A DNA stretch of 64,000 nucleotides, taken from assembly GCA_002104945.1 (NCBI GenBank), contig MCFH01000066.1, positions 62,001 to 126,000 of the forward strand, read 5' to 3'. Origin of the DNA: Piromyces finnis. Lineage: Eukaryota > Neocallimastigomycota > Neocallimastigomycetes > Neocallimastigales > Neocallimastigaceae. Position numbers and translations under genes: made by a program. The notes beneath the pieces are model-generated. The model made no database searches and was not told where the DNA came from. It was given only the letters and a program-made list of their open reading frames with translations. This document shows positions 37,811 through 52,300 of this stretch, in pieces (positions within the stretch are counted from its first letter, which is position 1; every line of letters begins with the position of its first letter).

Positions 37811-40800
37811 ATGATATTGAAAAAACTAAAAAGGTAAATTTTTTTTAAATTTTATGCAACGGGAATATTGAGTAGTAAATGAAAGAAATAGTTGTAATAA
37901 TAATGATTATTTTAATATTAAATACTAGTTTAAAAAAAAACAAATATTTAATAACAATTGTTAAGTTTTTGTTTATGTAGTAAATTTGGGTTTTGATGAA
38001 CTTTTTTTTTTTTTAATAAAATAAAAATGTAAAAAGTTATAAAAAAAAAGAATTTTATATTTTTTCAATATTATTTAAAAAAATTTTTTTTTTGTAAGAA
38101 TATAATTTGTTTTTTTTTTTTTTTTTTAATGTTTATTTGTTTTAAATAAAAATTAAAAGCAATAGACTTGTTAGGAAAAAATTTTTTTTTTTTAATTACT
38201 TTAATATTTTTTTAAAACAAATAGCCAAATACTTGATTTAAAAAAAATATTTATTGTGTTATTAAAATTTTAATTTATTTTTATTTATCATGATAGGATA
38301 CCCTTTTCCATCTTTTTGGCAGTTTTATCTCTTTCTCAAAGGGGATTTGCAGATGGTAAAATAATAATTTTTAGAATTGCATATTATATATCTATCTATA
38401 TATTTTTTTTTTTAAATTTTAATAATATGAATATTAAATTTCTCATAAAATATTTTACATTTTTAAAATAAAAATAGGTTTACAACTATGTAATGAAAAT
38501 GTAAGTGATGAAAGTTGTGCTGCTGATGCTATAGCAGCTGATGGATATTGTATTAAACCAGCCAATGACGCAACTGATGGTAGTGGTACTATTTATAAAT
38601 TAACTGCAGCGTCAGGTGGAAATCAAGCAAAATGTGATAAGTTAACATCTACTACTGATAATAATTATTATTTATTTTCGGATAAATTATTACCCATGAG
38701 TACTGCAACAACAGGAAAATTATATTCTTGTGATACTAGTAAATGTACACCATTAACTGGTTATGTATGGACTGCTGATGGTGGTGCTACTACTTCAGAT
38801 TCAAATAAATATTTATTTAATTGTAGTAGTACAGGTTGTACTAAAGAAACACTACCAACTAAAGAAGGAGATTATTATTATCTTTATGGTAATGATTCAG
38901 TTTATAAGTTAACAATTGGTGATTCACCAGATTGTGTAATAGTTTCATCAATTAATGAAGGAAAATTAAAAGGTTATTTAAGTGCTGATGGTAAATCAAT
39001 TATTAAATGTACATCTTCAACAACTCCAGCATCTAAGAAAAGAGATAGTACAACATATACTTGTGAAAAAGTTTCTGTAACTGATGATAAAAAGCATTAT
39101 TTTATTGATGCTGCTGCAGAATCAAGTTCAATTATTACATGTGAACAAAAAGATAATAAAAGCATTTGTAGTTCAGCTCCTGTTACTCTTCCTGAAAGTG
39201 TTACAACTGTTGTTTTTGCTACTGAAGGTGAAAGAACTGTAATTAAATGTAGTTCAGCTGGTCAATCTCGTAGAGATGGTTCAAACAGTAGTTGTGATGC
39301 TGTAGATGTCGAGGTAAAAGAGGCAACTAGTACTGAACCTGAAGTAAATGCTTTCTTTATTGATGGTAATGATTCTAAAAGTAAAAAGATTATTGTTTGT
39401 ACTGCTAAGGATGGATGCAGTTCAAAAGACGGTGTTAAAACAACAGACGATAGTTATTACGTTGATAGTAGTAATAATGATAGTGTTATTAAATGTGCTA
39501 AAGATGGAGCCTGTTCAATGGAATCTCTAGGAGAAAATGCTTTTTATGTAGATGGATATAATACTGCAAATGTTTTAAAATGTGTAACTTCCAGTAAATG
39601 TGTTGAACTGAAAGGTGAATCAACTCCTGGATATGGTTATATTGATGGTAGTAAAACTGGTAATGTAATTGTTTGTAAACAAGGAACAGGAGAAAATGCC
39701 GCTGTAGAATGTAAATCTCAAGCTAATGGTTTTAGTACTGGTCAAATCACTGCATTTATTGATGCTAGTGCTTCTGATAAAAAAACACTTTTTACATGTA
39801 TTGCTGCAGATACCGCTTGTACTGTTCCAACTTCACCATTTACATTTGCTGATGGTGAAGCCTTTTTAGATGGTTCTAGTATTGACAGTAATAATAAAAT
39901 TACTAGTCTTATTATTTGTAAAAAAGAAGGTGATAACACTACTTGCTCTTCACTCGCTGCTTCAGACGAAACCCCTAAAACAGACGATGGTTATGGTTAT
40001 ATTGATGGTACAACACCAGCTAATATTATTCAATGTACTAAAACAGGATCAAATGTCACTTGTGAATCAATAGCAGGACCTTCAACTAATGATAAAGGAT
40101 TTGGTTTAATTGATGCTACGGATAATGGTACTCCAGTAACCAAAATTATTACCACAGATGGAACAAATATCAAATCAATTAAAAATACTGCTAAAGCTGA
40201 AGAGGGTAAAGCTCCGGCCAATCAATATTTCATTAACTTTGCCAAAAAATCCATGATTATTGTTTGCAGTGCAACAGATGGTTGTTCAACTATCGAAGGA
40301 AATAGTGCTACCACAGGCAATAAATATTATCCAGATGGTGAAGATAAGAGTAAAATTTTCCTTTGCGAACCTAAAGCTTCTGATACTGCTGTAGAATGTA
40401 AAGCAGCTAATCATTCAGGAACTGACACTGCTAAAACATACTTTATTAATGGATACCAAGACAAATATGTATTAGAATGTGACACAACTAACGGTTGTGT
40501 TTCATCATTAAATCTTGCTACTGAAAACCAACCATCTTATTATGTTGATTCTAGTGATACAGCAAAACCATTAATTATTACATGTACCCCTGATAAATGT
40601 ACTTCCGGAGAAGGTTCTACTGCGGAAGGAACTGCTTATAGAGATGCAACTGATGCCAAAAATGTTATTACATGTACATCTGCTAAATGTAATACACCAG
40701 CAGCAGGTGCTGGTACTGTAGATACCTATATTGATGCTGGTAATTTATCACAAATTATAAATTGTAAAACTGACGTTTGTAATTACATTAAAGCAGATGC

Positions 40801-43800
40801 AATTGCATTTAATTCAGAATATTATCCACGTTTATTAACTGGTGCAAAGGAAATTATTGAATGTGATTATGATAATTCATCTAAAAATGTTACTTGTAAA
40901 TTAGATAAAGAAACTGCCGTTAAGCCAAATTCTGTTTATATCAATGGTTTATTCGGTAAACCAAAAGGTGATGAAGAAAATCCATTAATTATTTGTGATG
41001 CCACAAAGTGTACACCATCTAAAGCTAAGATTACCGGAACTAGTAAGAGTTACTACATCAATTCAGATATTCAAAGTGTCAATAAAACTTTAAAGAACGA
41101 TATCATTGAATGTACTAAAGAAAGTGAAGAATGTACTCTTAGTAATGGTTCCAATACCAATGTTTACTTGAATGCCAATTTCAATGCTGAAAGTAATCAA
41201 AATCAATTAATTATTTGTAGAACCAACGGTGGATGTTCAGAACAAAAAGCCAATTCCACTACCACTGACTTACATTACTTTGTCAACGCTGGTAGTACAA
41301 TTAAAACAGCATTAAATGAAACTTTAATTGAGTGTAAGGATACTTGTCAAGTTTTAACTACCGTTAAAGACAGTAATATTTTCATTGATCAATTTGATAC
41401 CTCCCACATCATTCAATGTTACGAAGATCAAGGTTGTAAATCCACTCCAAGTCATGCCACTGATAAAAAGAATGAAATTTTCTTAAATTCCAGTGACCTT
41501 AGTAGTTCAACCAATGCTAAATTAACTAAAGATTTAATTAAATGTATCTTTGACAAAGGAGTCATTACCTGTTCCGCAAAGGATGGAGCTCCAGATGAAG
41601 TATATGTCAATTCTCATAACAACACTGAAATTATTTATTGTACCACCGAAGATGGTTGTAAAAGTAAGGCTAGTGGGGCTACTGCCACTCAACCAGAATA
41701 CTATGTTAATGCTGATCCAACAGATGCTGATGCCTTAAACGGTGATTTAATCAAGTGTAAAATGAGTGATTCAAAGGTTACATGTGAAGTTACCTATGGT
41801 AATGATGGAGATGTTTTCCTTAATGCCAACTATGAAAATGATGCTGCCAAAAAGCCATTAATTATGTGTTCTGCCGAAAGTGGATGTATTACCGATGCTA
41901 GTAAGACTACCGATAAATTACTTCCAGCTTACTATGTTAATGCTGGTAGTGTTCTTTCCTCCAAGTTAAATGACACTCTTATTGAATGTACCTATGAAAC
42001 TAATGCTGAATGTAGTATTAAAGTTGCTCTTCAAAATGAAGTTTACGTCAACTCTGCCAACAACACCGTCACCAATCCATTAATTAAATGTAATGCTAAT
42101 GGTTGTAAGGTTAGCATTAGTTCTGCCACTGAAAAGAGTAAGGAATACTATGTTAATGCTGGTGATGGTAATGAAAAGCCACTTGAAGCTGATATCATTG
42201 AATGTGTCAGTGGTGAAGAAGGTATTGAATGTACCGTATTAGAAAAGGCCAATGAAGGAGTCTATGTTAATTCCAATTACTCTGAAAACGGTGATGCCAA
42301 ACAATTAATTCAATGTCGTAAAGACACTGGATGTGCTGGTATCAAGACCTCCCCATCCAGCTCTGAATACTATGTCAATGCTGAAGCTACCGACCTCAAC
42401 AATGCCATTATTTTCTGTGCCAACAAAAAGTGTGAAAAACAAACACCAACTGGTGTTCCAACTTACTATGTTGGTAGTAATGGTGATAGTCAAGAGGATC
42501 AAGTCAATGGTTTAATTGAATGTACAGAATCTGAACCAGCCGATGACACCTCATCCAGAAGAAAGAGAGCCACCGAAAAGAAATGTAAATTAAAGCCAGC
42601 CTTCACTTCTAATGGATACTACTTAAACAGTGGTTACAACAAGTCCGTTAATCAAACCATTCTTTGTGATTCTTCCGAAGGATGTGCCACTGAAAAGGTC
42701 ATTCTTGGTTACTATGTCAATGCTGGTGACACCACCAAACCAGTCATTAAATGTGAAAAGGAAGGTACAGAATGTGTTGAAGAAGAAAGCAAGGAATGTC
42801 CAAGTTCTTCTGATATTATTCCAGGTAATTACTGTTACAGTGAAGGATCTCTTAAATTTTATCCATCCAGCAACTCCACAGCTATTTCTGCTTCTAAATC
42901 GGATGATATCTACACTTTTGCTACCATTCCAGCCAACGGTTTCCCAGGTATTAAATCTGAAACTGGAGCGTTATTCAAGATTTCTCGTTACTACATCAAT
43001 CGTTTCTACCAAAGTGGCGTTGTTATGATTGATAAGAATGGTAAATTAGTTGATAATTTATCAGCAGCTGATCAATCCGACATTAGTGTCTATGACTGTA
43101 ACGATTCCACCAAGATGTGTACTGAACGTTCAGGATGCACCAACAACACCTACATGTTCGATTCTGAAAATAAAAAGGCTGTCTTCTGTAATAACAATAA
43201 ATTAGAATATGCCGAATTCACTGGATATGTTGTTGATGGTAATCGTGCCGTTGGTACGAATCATCCATACATTATTCATTGTGAAAACAATGGTAGTAAA
43301 TGTGAAAGTATCAAACCAAAGGTTTCCTCCTACTACGAAAACAATGGTTATGATTCCAGTGCCAATGGATTAATTGAATGCAGTGGTAATAACTGTATCA
43401 CTGTTGGTGCCACTGTTGGATACTATGTTGGACATGAAGGTAAGGGTATTATTCAATGTACCTCTTCCACTTCATGTGTCTATGCCGATTCCAAGTCCAA
43501 GGTGAAGTATGTCAATGCTGGATCTAACAAATCTTCCAATGCCATCATTTCATGTACCAAGGATTCATGTGTCTCAACCAAGGCCAACACTGGTTACTAT
43601 TTAACCTACACTAGTACTCTTTTAATTCAATGTACTAATCCATCCAACTGTGTTGAATTCACACCATCTGTCAATTACTACGACAATGCTGATTCTTCCG
43701 AAAGTAGCAATACCATCATCAATTGTGTTCAAAACAGTCAAGTCATTACTTGTTCCACTGAAGCCACCAACAGTGGTTTCTACATTTCCAGTACACCAAA

Positions 43801-45817
43801 TGTTTTAATTCGTTGTAAATCCGGCAACAAGTGTAAGACTGTCACAGTAAAGAATGGTATATTCCGTGGAGCCATCAAGAGTAATACTTCAGGTTCAAAG
43901 CGTTCTGATGATGAAAAAGAAAGCCAAGTTGAAAGTTCAATTGAGAGTCAAATTGAAAGTGAAGTTGAAGTTGAAGGTAATGATGATGGAAAGAGTGTTG
44001 TTATTCCAAGAGGATCCGATGATTCCTACGATATCATTCGTTGTATTCAAGAAAAGTGTTCCGCTCTTTCGCCAAGCGAAGTCTCTGCCATTCCAATTTG
44101 TGAATTCAACAACAACAAGTGTTACATCACCAATGAATATGCCATGACCAAGTCAGCCACCACTTCCATTTCAGCTGGTAGTATTTGTACCAACAATGAT
44201 CGTTCCGTTTTCTACTTTGCTACCGATACTGTTGTTGTTAAGCCAAATGTTATTTCAGGTAGTACCACCACTTACATCTACACCACCACCAATTCCAACT
44301 GTTTAGAAGTCAATGATTCGTACAGTGACATGTACTTTACGGTTGGTTCGAACATCTACCTTTTAGATCAAGGTAGTGTTTTACAATTCTATGAACAAGG
44401 ATACTATTTCATCAACACAGCCAAGAATGCCATTGTTGGTGGTAGTGATATTGACAATTACAATGACAAGAATGTCAAGCTCTACAGATGTAATGGTAGT
44501 AGTTGTAGCATTTTAGATAAGCCAGATTCCTTAACTTTCTATGCCGATGTCAACAAACGTATTCTTAGATACAATGTCAACAGTGGTTCTTACTCTTTTG
44601 CCTATGAAAAGGACATCATTTGTATTTTCGCCAATAACAAGTGTACACCTAATGCTGATTTAAAGAATCAAGAATTCTGTATTACATACAAGGGAGAATT
44701 AGCTCTTGCCAAGGCAGATATCAAGAACCGTGAAACCGGAGAATGTTACAAGGCCAGTAGTCTTAGTTCCACCATCTATGGTTATTCTCAATCCTTATAT
44801 TCCATGAATTTATATTCAGCTGAAATGATTGATGAAACCGGTTATTACATTGTTAGTCTTTCCACCAACACCACCGTCGTCAGTAAGAACTACAAGACCA
44901 AGAATAACAAGCTTGTCATCTATGGTTGTCAACTCTCTTCCTGTAAGGAAATTGAACCAGAAGAAGATACCTATTACTATGATTCACGTGCCAAGACCAT
45001 TCTTCGTTACAAGGATGGTGCCTGGAAGACACCAGAAACCTCTGGTTATGCCTACATTTCCATTGATCCAGTCAACACCTACATCTACAGATTCACCAAG
45101 ATCAATGATGAAGTCAAGATCAATGGTATTGCCAACTACGGCTACTACTACACGGTTGATGGAGAAATGTACAACTGTAATCAAGATGAAGGAGGTGCCT
45201 GTACTCCAATCAACAACACCGGTTACTACTTTACCAATGCTGGTGAAGTTTACTATTGTGTACATGATTCCGAAAACTTGGAACCAACCGAATGTACCAA
45301 GCAAGCCTGTATTAGTGGACAATACTATTACATTGATGAAGCCTACTACAGATGTGAAAGTAGTTCCAGTCTTGTTCCAGTGATGTCTCGTTACTGTTCG
45401 TACAATGAAAATGTCATCATCAACTTCCCATTAGCCTTGACCGAGGAATACCCAGACAAGATTAAACAAGCAGTTGAAGGTATTGAAAAGAACAACAATT
45501 CCACAGCCATTATTAGACGTAGTGGAAAGAATTATTTAGAATCTGTTTCCGGTATTTTCACCAACTGTACCTACAATGTTGAAGAAACCAAGTCCACATT
45601 TGATTTAGTTTGTGTCAACAACTTTGTCAAGGTGGATGAAGAAACGGATGATGTCAAGATTTGTTCTATTGAAAAGCTCGGTTATGTTGAATGTACCGAA
45701 GAAGAAGAAAATCCCGAAAAATGTAATGTTAGTTTTGGTATTTCCAGAGCTTCCATTTCCATTCTTGGTATAGTAGTATCTACTTTACTTGTTGTATTAT
45801 TCAATGAACGTAATTAA
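37811..45817 (+). CDS. Scaffoldin-like repeat protein, gene 3 (2473 aa, three exons)
   Basis: Exons are 37811-37833, 38297-38355 and 38478-45817; introns of 463 and 122 bp begin GTAAAT/GTAAAA and end ATAG. The spliced length is 7422 nt with no internal stop. The protein begins MILKKLKR and has the signal core IPFSIFLAVLSLS. The Cys cap (LCNEN...SCAAD...GYCIKP...AKCDK) precedes the repeat region. Repeats read YYxDxxxxxxxIIxCxxxxC and include basic sites KKRDS, SRRDGS and the conserved RRKR at residues 1388-1391. The C-terminal 1082 residues match genes 2 and 4 with few changes, and contain GSKRSDDEKES, a linker SIESQIESEVEVEG and the tail SISILGIVVSTLLVVLF-NERN. The likely role is an extracellular, surface-attached scaffold for plant-wall-degrading enzymes. 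It is the copy most similar to gene 2 from about 40851 onward. Confidence 0.75.
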
Positions 45818-48800
45818 ATTACGTTGTAATATCAGTAAACAATGTACAATATATAAATACAATATGAAATATTAAAATATTTCATTCAACTATAAATTAT
45901 TCAATACAATTTATAATTCAATCATAAATATATATATCATAAATATAAACAATTCACTCAATTATATCTGTAATCAATTTACATATTTTTTTTTACAAAT
46001 ATATTTTCTTAAAGAAAACAAATTCAATATTTAAAAAAATATCATTTTATTATTTGTAATTAAAACAACTATAAAATATCAATACTTTTTCAATTAATAG
46101 TTTTAATTATTATTAATAATTAAAAAAAAGAATAAATCCAATATTAAATCAATGAAGTAATAAGGAATTGAAATTTATTTTAATTCTTTAAACATTAAAA
46201 TAATTTGTTTTATCAGTAACTCTGCTGATAATAAAGAAAAATATATAAGAATTAAATAATTTAATTTTATACTATCGTTATTCAAAAATTATTTTATAAA
46301 TTATAATTTATAAAAAATAGAAATATTCATAAATACGAAAACATTATAATTACAATCGTACAACATTTCATAAATATCTTTTCATTTAAATTAATGTTAA
46401 AATAATGAATTATTTAAAAATGATTTTAAAATGAGTTTTTAAATAATTTTTTATTTTACTTTTTAATTGAAGCATTTCAATTATATATTTAAAATACCCT
46501 ATAAATACCAAAATTATATTTTGTATTTAAAAAAAAAAAAAAGAAAGTTGACATTATTAAAAAAAAAATGAAAATTATATTTTCATTTAAAAGTAATTAG
46601 TTATAATGAATAACTTTTTTTTTTTTTTGATCATTTTCAAATCATAAATATCAATTTTTATTTATTCATCATTTTAATGATTTTTTTTTAACGAAATTCA
46701 CAACACAAATATTCAAATTATTTTCTATCTATTGTTATTTTTTTTATAAAAAAAATAATAAAAAAACATCATTATTTCATAATTATTCAATATATAAAAG
46801 CATTTTATATAAAAAATAAAAATATAAAAAAATATAAAAAAAAATATTATAATTTAATAGTCATAAATATATTTTAAAATGTGTTTTTTATTTATTTTTT
46901 TTATTTTATTTTAATACAAGAACAAGATAAATATTAAAATATTTATTATAAAACAAAAAAAAAAAAAAACAATTTTAAAAAATATATTTAAATTTTTTTT
47001 TTTTTTTTATTTTGTTAGATTTATGGAGGGAGGGAAAACTAAAAATATTTAAATTTTATTTATATAAAACACAAAAATTAAAGTTTTTTTTTTTTTTTTT
47101 AATTTTTAAAATGTGGAAACGGTCAATTTTTTTCTCGCGTGTTAAAGTAAAAAATTAACCATAAAAAGTTTTCTTTTTTTTAATGAATTTAAAAAAATAT
47201 AAAAAAAAATTAAAGAAATATTATTTAAAAAAAAAAAAAAAAAAAAAAAAAGAAAATTCAACATTTTAAATAAATAATAAAAAGATTTTTAAATTATTTT
47301 ATTAATGGGATATATATCATCATTTAAATAATAAAAAGTCAAAAAAAAAAAAAAAAAAAAAAAAAAGGAATAATTATTAAAAATTGAAATGAAATATAAA
47401 AAAAAAAAACTAATTTGTAATTTTATCATTTTTTATTCCAATTTAAATAGTATAAAAAAAAAGTATTAATAAAAAAAAACGCTATTATTTATTATATTAA
47501 TTTTATTTTATTTTTTTTTATTTTTAATTTTTAAGAGAGGACATCTTTTACAAATTTAACTTCAATTTAAAAGTACTAAATTATTATTTGAAATAGATTA
47601 TTAAATACCCTTTTATACTGACAATAAAATAAAGTTATGATAAGTAATACTCTATGAATTTTAATTGTTACTATTTTGAAAACTAATTGATCCTATTTTG
47701 AATAATGAACTCCAAATTTTTTTTTAAATAAAGTACTTATTATGTAGTTCCTCTATCTATCCTTAGTAGTATTTTGTTTTATTTTTTAAAAAAAAATATC
47801 ATATTATTATTACATATATTTATTTTTATTATTCCTTTTATTATTATAAATAGTTTTATATTTTTTATTGATTAAATGGGAATGTCCTTTACTTTATATA
47901 TATTATAAATAAATATTATGTTTTTTTTTTTTTACTTTATTTTTTATTAAAAAAAAAAAAATATCGACGATATCCTTTTAATACAAATAATAATAACAAA
48001 TATTTATATAATTTTTTTTATTATAACCTATCATAAGAATAATAAATAATAGAAAGTGATATTATTTCAAAATTTTATATAAATAAAATACTCTTAAGAT
48101 TATATAATGATTGTTTCATACATAGATTTATATGAATTAAAAAAAAAAAAGTTATTACAATTTTTTAAATTTCATCCACATTATCAAAATGGATCATCCA
48201 TATTTTCAAATGAAAGATTAATTCTATGTTATTTCTATTAAAAAAAAAACACTTTTTTTTTTCTATAGCTTTAAAAATAATTAAAATAATGAATTATTAT
48301 ATTATAAAAACAAAAGAAAAAAAATATTGAAAAATAAAAAAAAGAAATAGACCCAATTGATTAAAGTTTAATAAATAGAGGTAGAAGAAAGAAAAACAAA
48401 ACCATTTTATTTTATTATTTAAATATTATTTATTTATTTTATTATTTATTTATTTATTTATTTATTTAAATACTATTTAATAATAATAATAATTAAAAAA
48501 TAATTTTTTTTTATTGGTAAATTCTTTTTTTTTTTTATTTAATAATTTAAAAAAAAAATAAAAAATTTTTATTATTAATTAAAGTTTTGAAAATTAAAAA
48601 AAATTTTTTTTAAAAAAAAAAACTCAGCAAAAAAAGAAAAAAAAAAAGAGCCTAACCCAATTATTACAGTTAAAGGGAAAAAAAGCGTTTTACTAGCAAC
48701 AAACATAGTAAAAATAAAAAAAGAGATAATTTTTATTACATAAAAAAATAGTTAAGAAAACAAGAATTGGAGGAATAAATAATATTTTAAAAAAAATAAT

Positions 48801-49340
48801 AAAATTAAAAAAAAAAAAAAAAAGAAATTTATTTTTTTTATAATTCAAAAAAATTTCAATTCATTTTGAATCTATTCCAATATATTTGTATCATATATTA
48901 ATTTAAATTAAATTTATTTTTTTAAAATTATTTAAAAACAAAAAAAAAGTCCAAAAAAAAAAAATAAAAACATTTTTGGTAAAAAAAAGAAAAAATAAAA
49001 ATTCTTTTTTTTTTATTTATTTTTAAAAAAAAATATAATTTTTTTTTTATTTAAATAAAAGATAGAATTTTATTTTTTTTTCTAAATTTCTTTAAATATA
49101 ATTTAGTAAAGGAAAAAGAAAAAAAGAAAGAGAGAAATAAAATATTTTTAAAGAAATAAACCAAGAAAAAAAATTATCTTTATTTTATTAATAATAAATG
49201 CCAGAATTTTTATTTTAATAAAAATTTTGGAAGATTCACAAAAAAAAAAAAAAAAACTTTTTAAAATAAAGAAAATAAAATAATCATCGTTGATTTTTTA
49301 TAATTTTCTAAAGTTTATTAAATAATTTTTAATAACAAAA
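45818..49340. other. Intergenic region between scaffoldin genes 3 and 4
   Basis: 3.5 kb with extremely long A and T runs (for example 47230-47251 and 47340-47366) and (TTTA)n near 48421-48470. The first 60 bp after the gene 3 stop match the gene 2 flank, followed by a 22-bp palindrome at 46293. The conserved upstream element of genes 1-3 is not recognisable here. No gene is seen. Confidence 0.7.
46293..46314. repeat. 22-bp perfect A/T palindrome downstream of gene 3
   Basis: Same sequence as 21289-21310 (core TATAAATTATAATTTATA), 476 bp after the gene 3 stop. Confidence 0.7.
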
Positions 49341-52300
49341 ATGTTTCCGAAACTAAAAAGGTAAAAAAAAAATATTAAGAATAAAATAATAATAAGAATA
49401 TAGTTTTATTTTTTAAATAATAATTAAAAAAAAAATTATATTTTTAATATGTAAAATTTAATTATATTTAATATTAATTTAAATTTAACTATTTATAAAA
49501 ATTTAAATATTTCAATTTCATGTATTTTATAGGATACCATTAACATTATTAACATTAGCATCCCTTATAAAAGTTATTTCAGCGACTTCTGAAACTGGTA
49601 AATTTTTTTATTTTAAAATTAAATATAAAAAAAAAATAAATTATTAAAATTTTATTGATATATAATTTTAGAATTAAAAACTTGTGATAATAATTTATCA
49701 ATACCTGATAGTCCCCAATCATGTTCAGGAACACTTTCTGGTAAATTCTGTATAAAAGATTCTGTAATCTATGGAAGTTCAACTAGTGTTTGTAAACTTA
49801 CCACTGATGGTGATTATCTTTTTAAAGATGATGGAGAAACATTAATTACATCAGTATCATCTGGAACAAAAGGTTTATTATATACTATTTCAAGCGAAGA
49901 AGCCGAGCAAACTACAGAAAATAATATACTAGTTACAATTAGTAATAAAAACTATTTATTTGTATGTGATTCTGAATCTAAAATATGTACAGAATCTTCT
50001 AAAGAAGGATATTATTTAACAGGAGACAGTGGAAGTTCCGCTAAATTATACTACTGTGACAGTAGTAAAGCTTGTAGTACAAAAACTGGTTTATTAGACG
50101 GTTTTTACCCTAAAGGACCTATTGTAAATAGTGGTTATACTAGTTTAATCCAATGTTCTTCTACAAAATGTGAAGAACTAGAAGAAGTTCAAGCAGATAG
50201 TTTCTATCCTTGTGGTACTGGTGCTGTATCTGGTACACCAATTAAATATAAAAAATTGTTATCTTGTTCAGGTTCAGACACTGTTACATGCTCTGAATTA
50301 GCTACAAATAATATTGGATATTATTTAAATGGTAATGGTTATAGTGAAGGTTTTATTAGTTTAATTTATTGTTCTTCAGCAACTGAATGTACTGAATTTT
50401 CCAAGGGAAAAAAAAATGCTTTTTATATTAATGCAAAAAAGGCATCTGAAGTAATCGGTTATAATGGTACTAAATTTTCAAGTGCAGCTGGTGTAACCAC
50501 TGCTGGTAGTGCTTATATTGATGGTGGAAGTATTCCTGATGGTGAAGAAGCAGAAGCAGCAAATGTAATTAGTTGTGTTGGTGGTACCTGTATATCTATA
50601 CCTAAAGGTAATGCCAGTACCGATTTAAGTACAGGTTTTTTGAATGCTAATGAAGAAGATACAGATAATGAAATTATTCTTTGTAATGGAACATCATGTG
50701 TTGGAGATCCAGGACCAAATGATGCTGGACAAGCTGTTGTTGATGGTAGTAATTTAAATAGTCTTATTATTTATGATGGAACTGATATTGTAAGTCTACC
50801 AACTCCAAGTACATTAGATGGTCATGTTTATATTGATTATGCAAGCGGAACTGAAGAAGTATTTAAAAATATTATTCGTTGTGAAAGTACTGGATGTACT
50901 GTTTCTGCTGGTGTTGACGGATCAGAAACTGGTCAAGCTTACATTGATGCTATAACTAATGCAAACATTATTAAATGTACAGATGCCGATGGTTGTACAT
51001 CAGCTGAAAACGAAACTGAAGGTTCTGCCTATATTGATGCCTTAAAATCTTCCAATGTTATTTTATGTAATGAATCAGCATGCACTTCCTCTGAAGGTAT
51101 ATCCACTCCTGGTTACGGTTATTTAGATAAAGCTACAGAAGGAAATATTATTGTCTGTAAATCAGCTAATAATGTTACAACTTGTTCATCTATTGCCAAT
51201 GGTGGATCTGAAACTAGTCCAGTAGGATTCATTGATGCCAGTGTTAATGATGGAAAAACAATTATTGTTTGTAGCGGTGCAGAAGATAGTCCCTGTACTT
51301 CTTCTGAGACTGAAGTAACCCAAGGTCAAGCTTTTATTGATGGTACAAGTATTGTTGGTGAAACCTTTACTAATGTTATTGTTGCCGATGCTACAGCTGG
51401 TACTTTCTCTGCCTTAGCTGCCGCTGATAAGAAACCAAATACCACTCCAGGTTACGTTTACATTGATGCAAGTATTGAAGGTGCCGCTAATGTTATTCAA
51501 TGTACACTTGAAGGTTCAGCTGTCACTTGTACTTCAGCCGCAAATGAAGCTGTAGCAGGATTTGGATATCTTGATGCTACAGAAGAAGAAGAACACAAGA
51601 ATGTAATTCAATGTACTGAAGGTTGTAAATCCGAAGCAAATACTGCTGAAGAAGCAACCGAAGAAAAAGCTCCACAAAACGAATTTTTAATTAATGCCAG
51701 TGATAAAAAAAATATTATTGTATGTACTTCATCTGAAGGATGTTCCACCATTGTAGGTAATAGTGATACCACCGGTAATAAGTATTATCCATATAGTGTA
51801 ACAAATGAAAATATCATTAAATGTGAACATAATGCAGAATGTGCAACAGATAATCATGCTGGAGCTGACGGCAAAGCCTACTATATTAACGGATATGAAG
51901 ACAAGTATGTTTTAGCTTGTGATACCACTGATGGTTGTGTCACTTCATTTAATCTTGCCACTGCTGATCAACCATCCTATTATGTTGATTCTAGCGCTGA
52001 CAACCAACCATTAATTATTACCTGTACACCAGATAAATGTACTTCTGGACCAGGTTCTACCTTGGAAGGTACCGCTTACAAAGATCCAATTGACGCTAAA
52101 AATGTTATTATTTGTGAATCTGAAACTGCCGCTTGTACTGCTCCTGCCGCTGGTGCCGGTGATAGCGCAGATACTTACATTGATGCTGGTGATCTTTCCC
52201 AAATTATTAGCTGTAACGATACTGCCTGTAGTTACATTGCCACTAAGCCAGTTGCCTTTAATTCCGAATATTATGCCCGTTTTGCTGAGGGTGTTGCCGA

